Shown one piece after another: positions 57,780 through 60,000 of a stretch of 60,000 bases of DNA. Position 1 is the first letter of the stretch. Every line of letters begins with the position of its first letter. The translations under genes and the position numbers were made by a program. The DNA lies in assembly GCF_030272615.1 (NCBI RefSeq), contig NC_081410.1:117437140-117497139 (forward strand). Direction: 5' to 3'. The notes beneath the pieces are model-generated. The model made no database searches and had not been told where the DNA came from. It saw nothing but the letters and a program-made list of their open reading frames with translations. Source of the stretch: Cryptomeria japonica (Eukaryota > Streptophyta > Pinopsida > Cupressales > Cupressaceae).

Positions 57780-60000
57780 CCTCCTTCAGCCCAATAGGTC
57801 TTTAAACGACAACAAAGGTAAAGTTCGACAAAGTGAGTGAATGTTTCTTAGCCCCAACAAACCAATGAAAACCACGAACATAATTCCTTGCAATGCCGAG
57901 GAATCCCCATGAAGAAAAAGTGCTGGAAACATCGAAACAAATAGCAAAATACATAGAAGTTCGGGCTCACTAGTTGAATCACACTGTTTGCATTCTCCTT
58001 GCAAATCGCCAAGGACGTCCCGTGAAAAGATAGAGCTCGAAAAAATGAAGTCTTTGTGCCGATAGCCTCTGCAAGAGCCTTGCAAGAAATACCTGAAATC
58101 GCACCTATCACTGAAAAAAGCAGAATTCGAAAGGGGGCCAAAACATAGAAGTTCGGGCTTTTCCCTCTGAGTGCAAATCGAGATTCTCACATTTTCGCCC
58201 TATATGTCGCCTTCCAAAGTCGAGGAAAACCTCGAATTTCACAGTGCAAAGTTATTTTTCAAGTCAAAAATAAAAGTTTGCACATTTTCTTAAAAATGCC
58301 AAATTCTCTCGAAGGAAAAAAATCACCCGACTCAAAAGTAAGTTCACTCATTTAGGCCAAATTAGCCGAAATCCAAAATCGAGCAGGGGCATTTAAAACT
58401 AAAGAATGAAATTCGCTCATATTAAGTGAAATGTCTAAATTTTTGGCTAAAACAAGTGGTTTTAAAAAGTTTAAAATTTGCAAACCAAAGTTTGCTTATT
58501 TCCTTTAAAAATCGTGAATTTCATCAGAAAGAGGGCAATTAAAGGGGCTTGATGGTTTTGTCGCCCATTTCACTTAAAATGCACAATTTTATTAAAGTGA
58601 AAGGGGGTGTTAAAAGGGCAAAGTCAGCATTTTAATGGATTTTGCAAGTTAAAAGGGCGATTAAAAGTTCACTCATTTTTCATCACAGAGCCCGAATTCG
58701 CCCAAGGGCCGAGCTTCCAGACAAAGAGGGAAAGGTTTAAACTTAAAAATCACATATCTTCCTTTGAGCACCCGAGTTTTGTAAGTAAAGGGAGATTTCA
58801 CACTTTTTGGTAAGGGTCGCAAGTTTTATTTAAGCAACCAAGGTCGCACTTCTATAAGCAAAAACAAGAATTTCTCTAGTGGAGGGCATTAAAATGAAAC
58901 TCGACATTTTAACAAGTTTTGCAAGAAATAGAGCAAATCGCACATTTCCTTCATCAAGCCCAAATTTGGCATATGACTTTGGTGATTTAAACATTTCTCA
59001 CATTTTCTTTCTAAATGCCCAACTCACTTAAACCCAAAAGGGCCAAGTTTTATCCTTTCATTGAATCGGACAATTAAAAGTGAAAAGGAGAGGATTCGAG
59101 ATTAATTTTAAAAAAGTGAATATTTTTATTTTTCCCCTTCGGGCCTTGAAAAAATTTAATATTTGTTAAAATCATTTATATCTTTTCGAGGTGATTAATT
59201 CAAGTTGAAATTGATTGTTTACAAATCAACGATGTCAAGAAGATAGGATCGTGATTGACGTCGAGAAGAGAAAATGCAAGAGCGCAGGATCAAAACGATA
59301 GTCCCAAGCGCTGCCAATGAAGAACGTGTCGCAGGGCATAAAACAAAGCGCGCCATCACCAAACGACAAGTTGAAGTCCACCCTCAAGACCGAAGATAAA
59401 AAAACAGTCAAAATGTGCACTCAGAATTACACAGCTGGAATTAATTCCAGAAAGTCGATTTGCAAAAACTGAATTGCTTTATTGTAAAAGGGCTGCCTAT
59501 GGGCCCCATTCAAGACATTTCAAAACAAAGGGACACAAGTCAGTTATGCTTCAGTTATTTCCAACTACCAAATTGACCGAATTAATGCCGAACAGTTGTA
59601 GGTGGCTGGGAAAGTGGTTGAAGAGGGCAGTTGGGAGTTATGGTAGTTATTAGGCATGGGCTAAAAGCTGCCAAGCTTCTGGAAGGCAGATCAAGGCCCT
59701 TGGATGCAGTCAATCCTGGCCCTTGATTCAAATTGTAAAATCTATAAAAGGCAAAGACCTCTCTCTTGTAAAGGGTTAGATTTTTAGACTCTTAGAGGTT
59801 AGAGAGTTAGATTTTAGTAGTTAGATTTTTTGGAGTTAGAATAGTTAGATGCGGTTTGGAGATTAGAAGTAAAGCATAACTGCTGTAAGAAATTGTTGTA
59901 ATGGCAGCCAAAATCAATATATGAACATTGAATCTGTTGTTTGTTACCTTTGATTTTATTCTATTTGCATGGTTTACTTCCAACTGGTTAGAAGTAGAGT
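57780..60000 (+). mobile_element. LTR-like retrotransposon sequence, copy 2 (runs off the window)
   Basis: From about 58260 to 59130 there are degenerate repeats with GCAAG.TTAAA, CACTTAAA and CCCGAATT words. From 59150 the sequence follows copy 1 at 3240-4060 block by block, including TATAAAAG at 59743-59750 and the GTTAGAT run. The right end is cut by the window. Confidence 0.5.
59743..59750 (+). promoter_or_regulatory. TATA box of LTR-like copy 2
   Basis: TATAAAAG in the same block context as 3852-3859. Confidence 0.5.

Noticed and set aside
1-60000. tRNA, rRNA or organellar genes
   Set aside because: No stretch with a tRNA-like fold or rRNA signature was noticed; only retrotransposon primer sites complementary to tRNA ends are present.

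Overview
The window looks like nuclear DNA of a seed plant with a very large, repeat-rich genome, most likely a gymnosperm. That is an inference from one conserved plant gene stretched over more than 40 kb by transposon-filled introns, several Tat-like Ty3/Gypsy elements, Copia and LINE relics, and an otherwise AT-rich background with almost no other coding DNA. No species can be named from the sequence alone.

The only recognisable host gene is on the + strand. It encodes a phosphoglycerate-mutase-like protein of the histidine phosphatase superfamily. Seven coding exons (6221-6280, 6457-6564, 7166-7245, 7500-7662, 38225-38299, 38504-38592, 46987-47106) join in phase with GT/AG borders and give about 231 codons. 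The last exon lies beyond the window. Intron 4 is 30.6 kb, intron 6 is 8.4 kb and intron 7 is at least 12.9 kb. Nearly everything else in the window is mobile DNA in those introns or upstream.

Layout. 1-1490: LINE relic. 1690-4060: LTR-like, tandem-repeat-rich sequence with a TATA box, homologous to 57780-60000. 4060-6220: gene upstream region. Intron 4: duplicated LINE relic (8297-9290), minus-strand chromodomain-Gypsy relics (10300-11200 and 17692-18480), element A (11704-17686, perfect 5-bp target duplication, pol deleted), an unknown minus-strand ORF (19097-20090), repeat arrays, element B (24497-34751, near full length but full of stops) and a MITE-like element (36641-37035). Intron 6: element C (38896-44494, 3' truncated), a broken coiled-coil-type ORF and a minus-strand Copia fragment. 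Intron 7: a Gypsy pol scrap, an old Tat-like relic E (49835-57720) and a Copia element D (50155-55715) inserted into the primer-binding site of E.

Elements A, B and C (and the trace in E) share an unusual plan: LTR, tRNA-Asp-type primer site, a 4-codon upstream ORF whose TAA overlaps the next ATG (TAATG), a separate ORF of about 115-130 codons (ORF0), then gag with four CCHC zinc knuckles fused to protease and pol. B also carries, between integrase and the 3' LTR, a 780-bp array of CCGTACGG-like motifs and a long extra ORF (about 860 codons, coiled-coil C-terminus). A keeps traces of both. These shared features are the best candidates for something undescribed.
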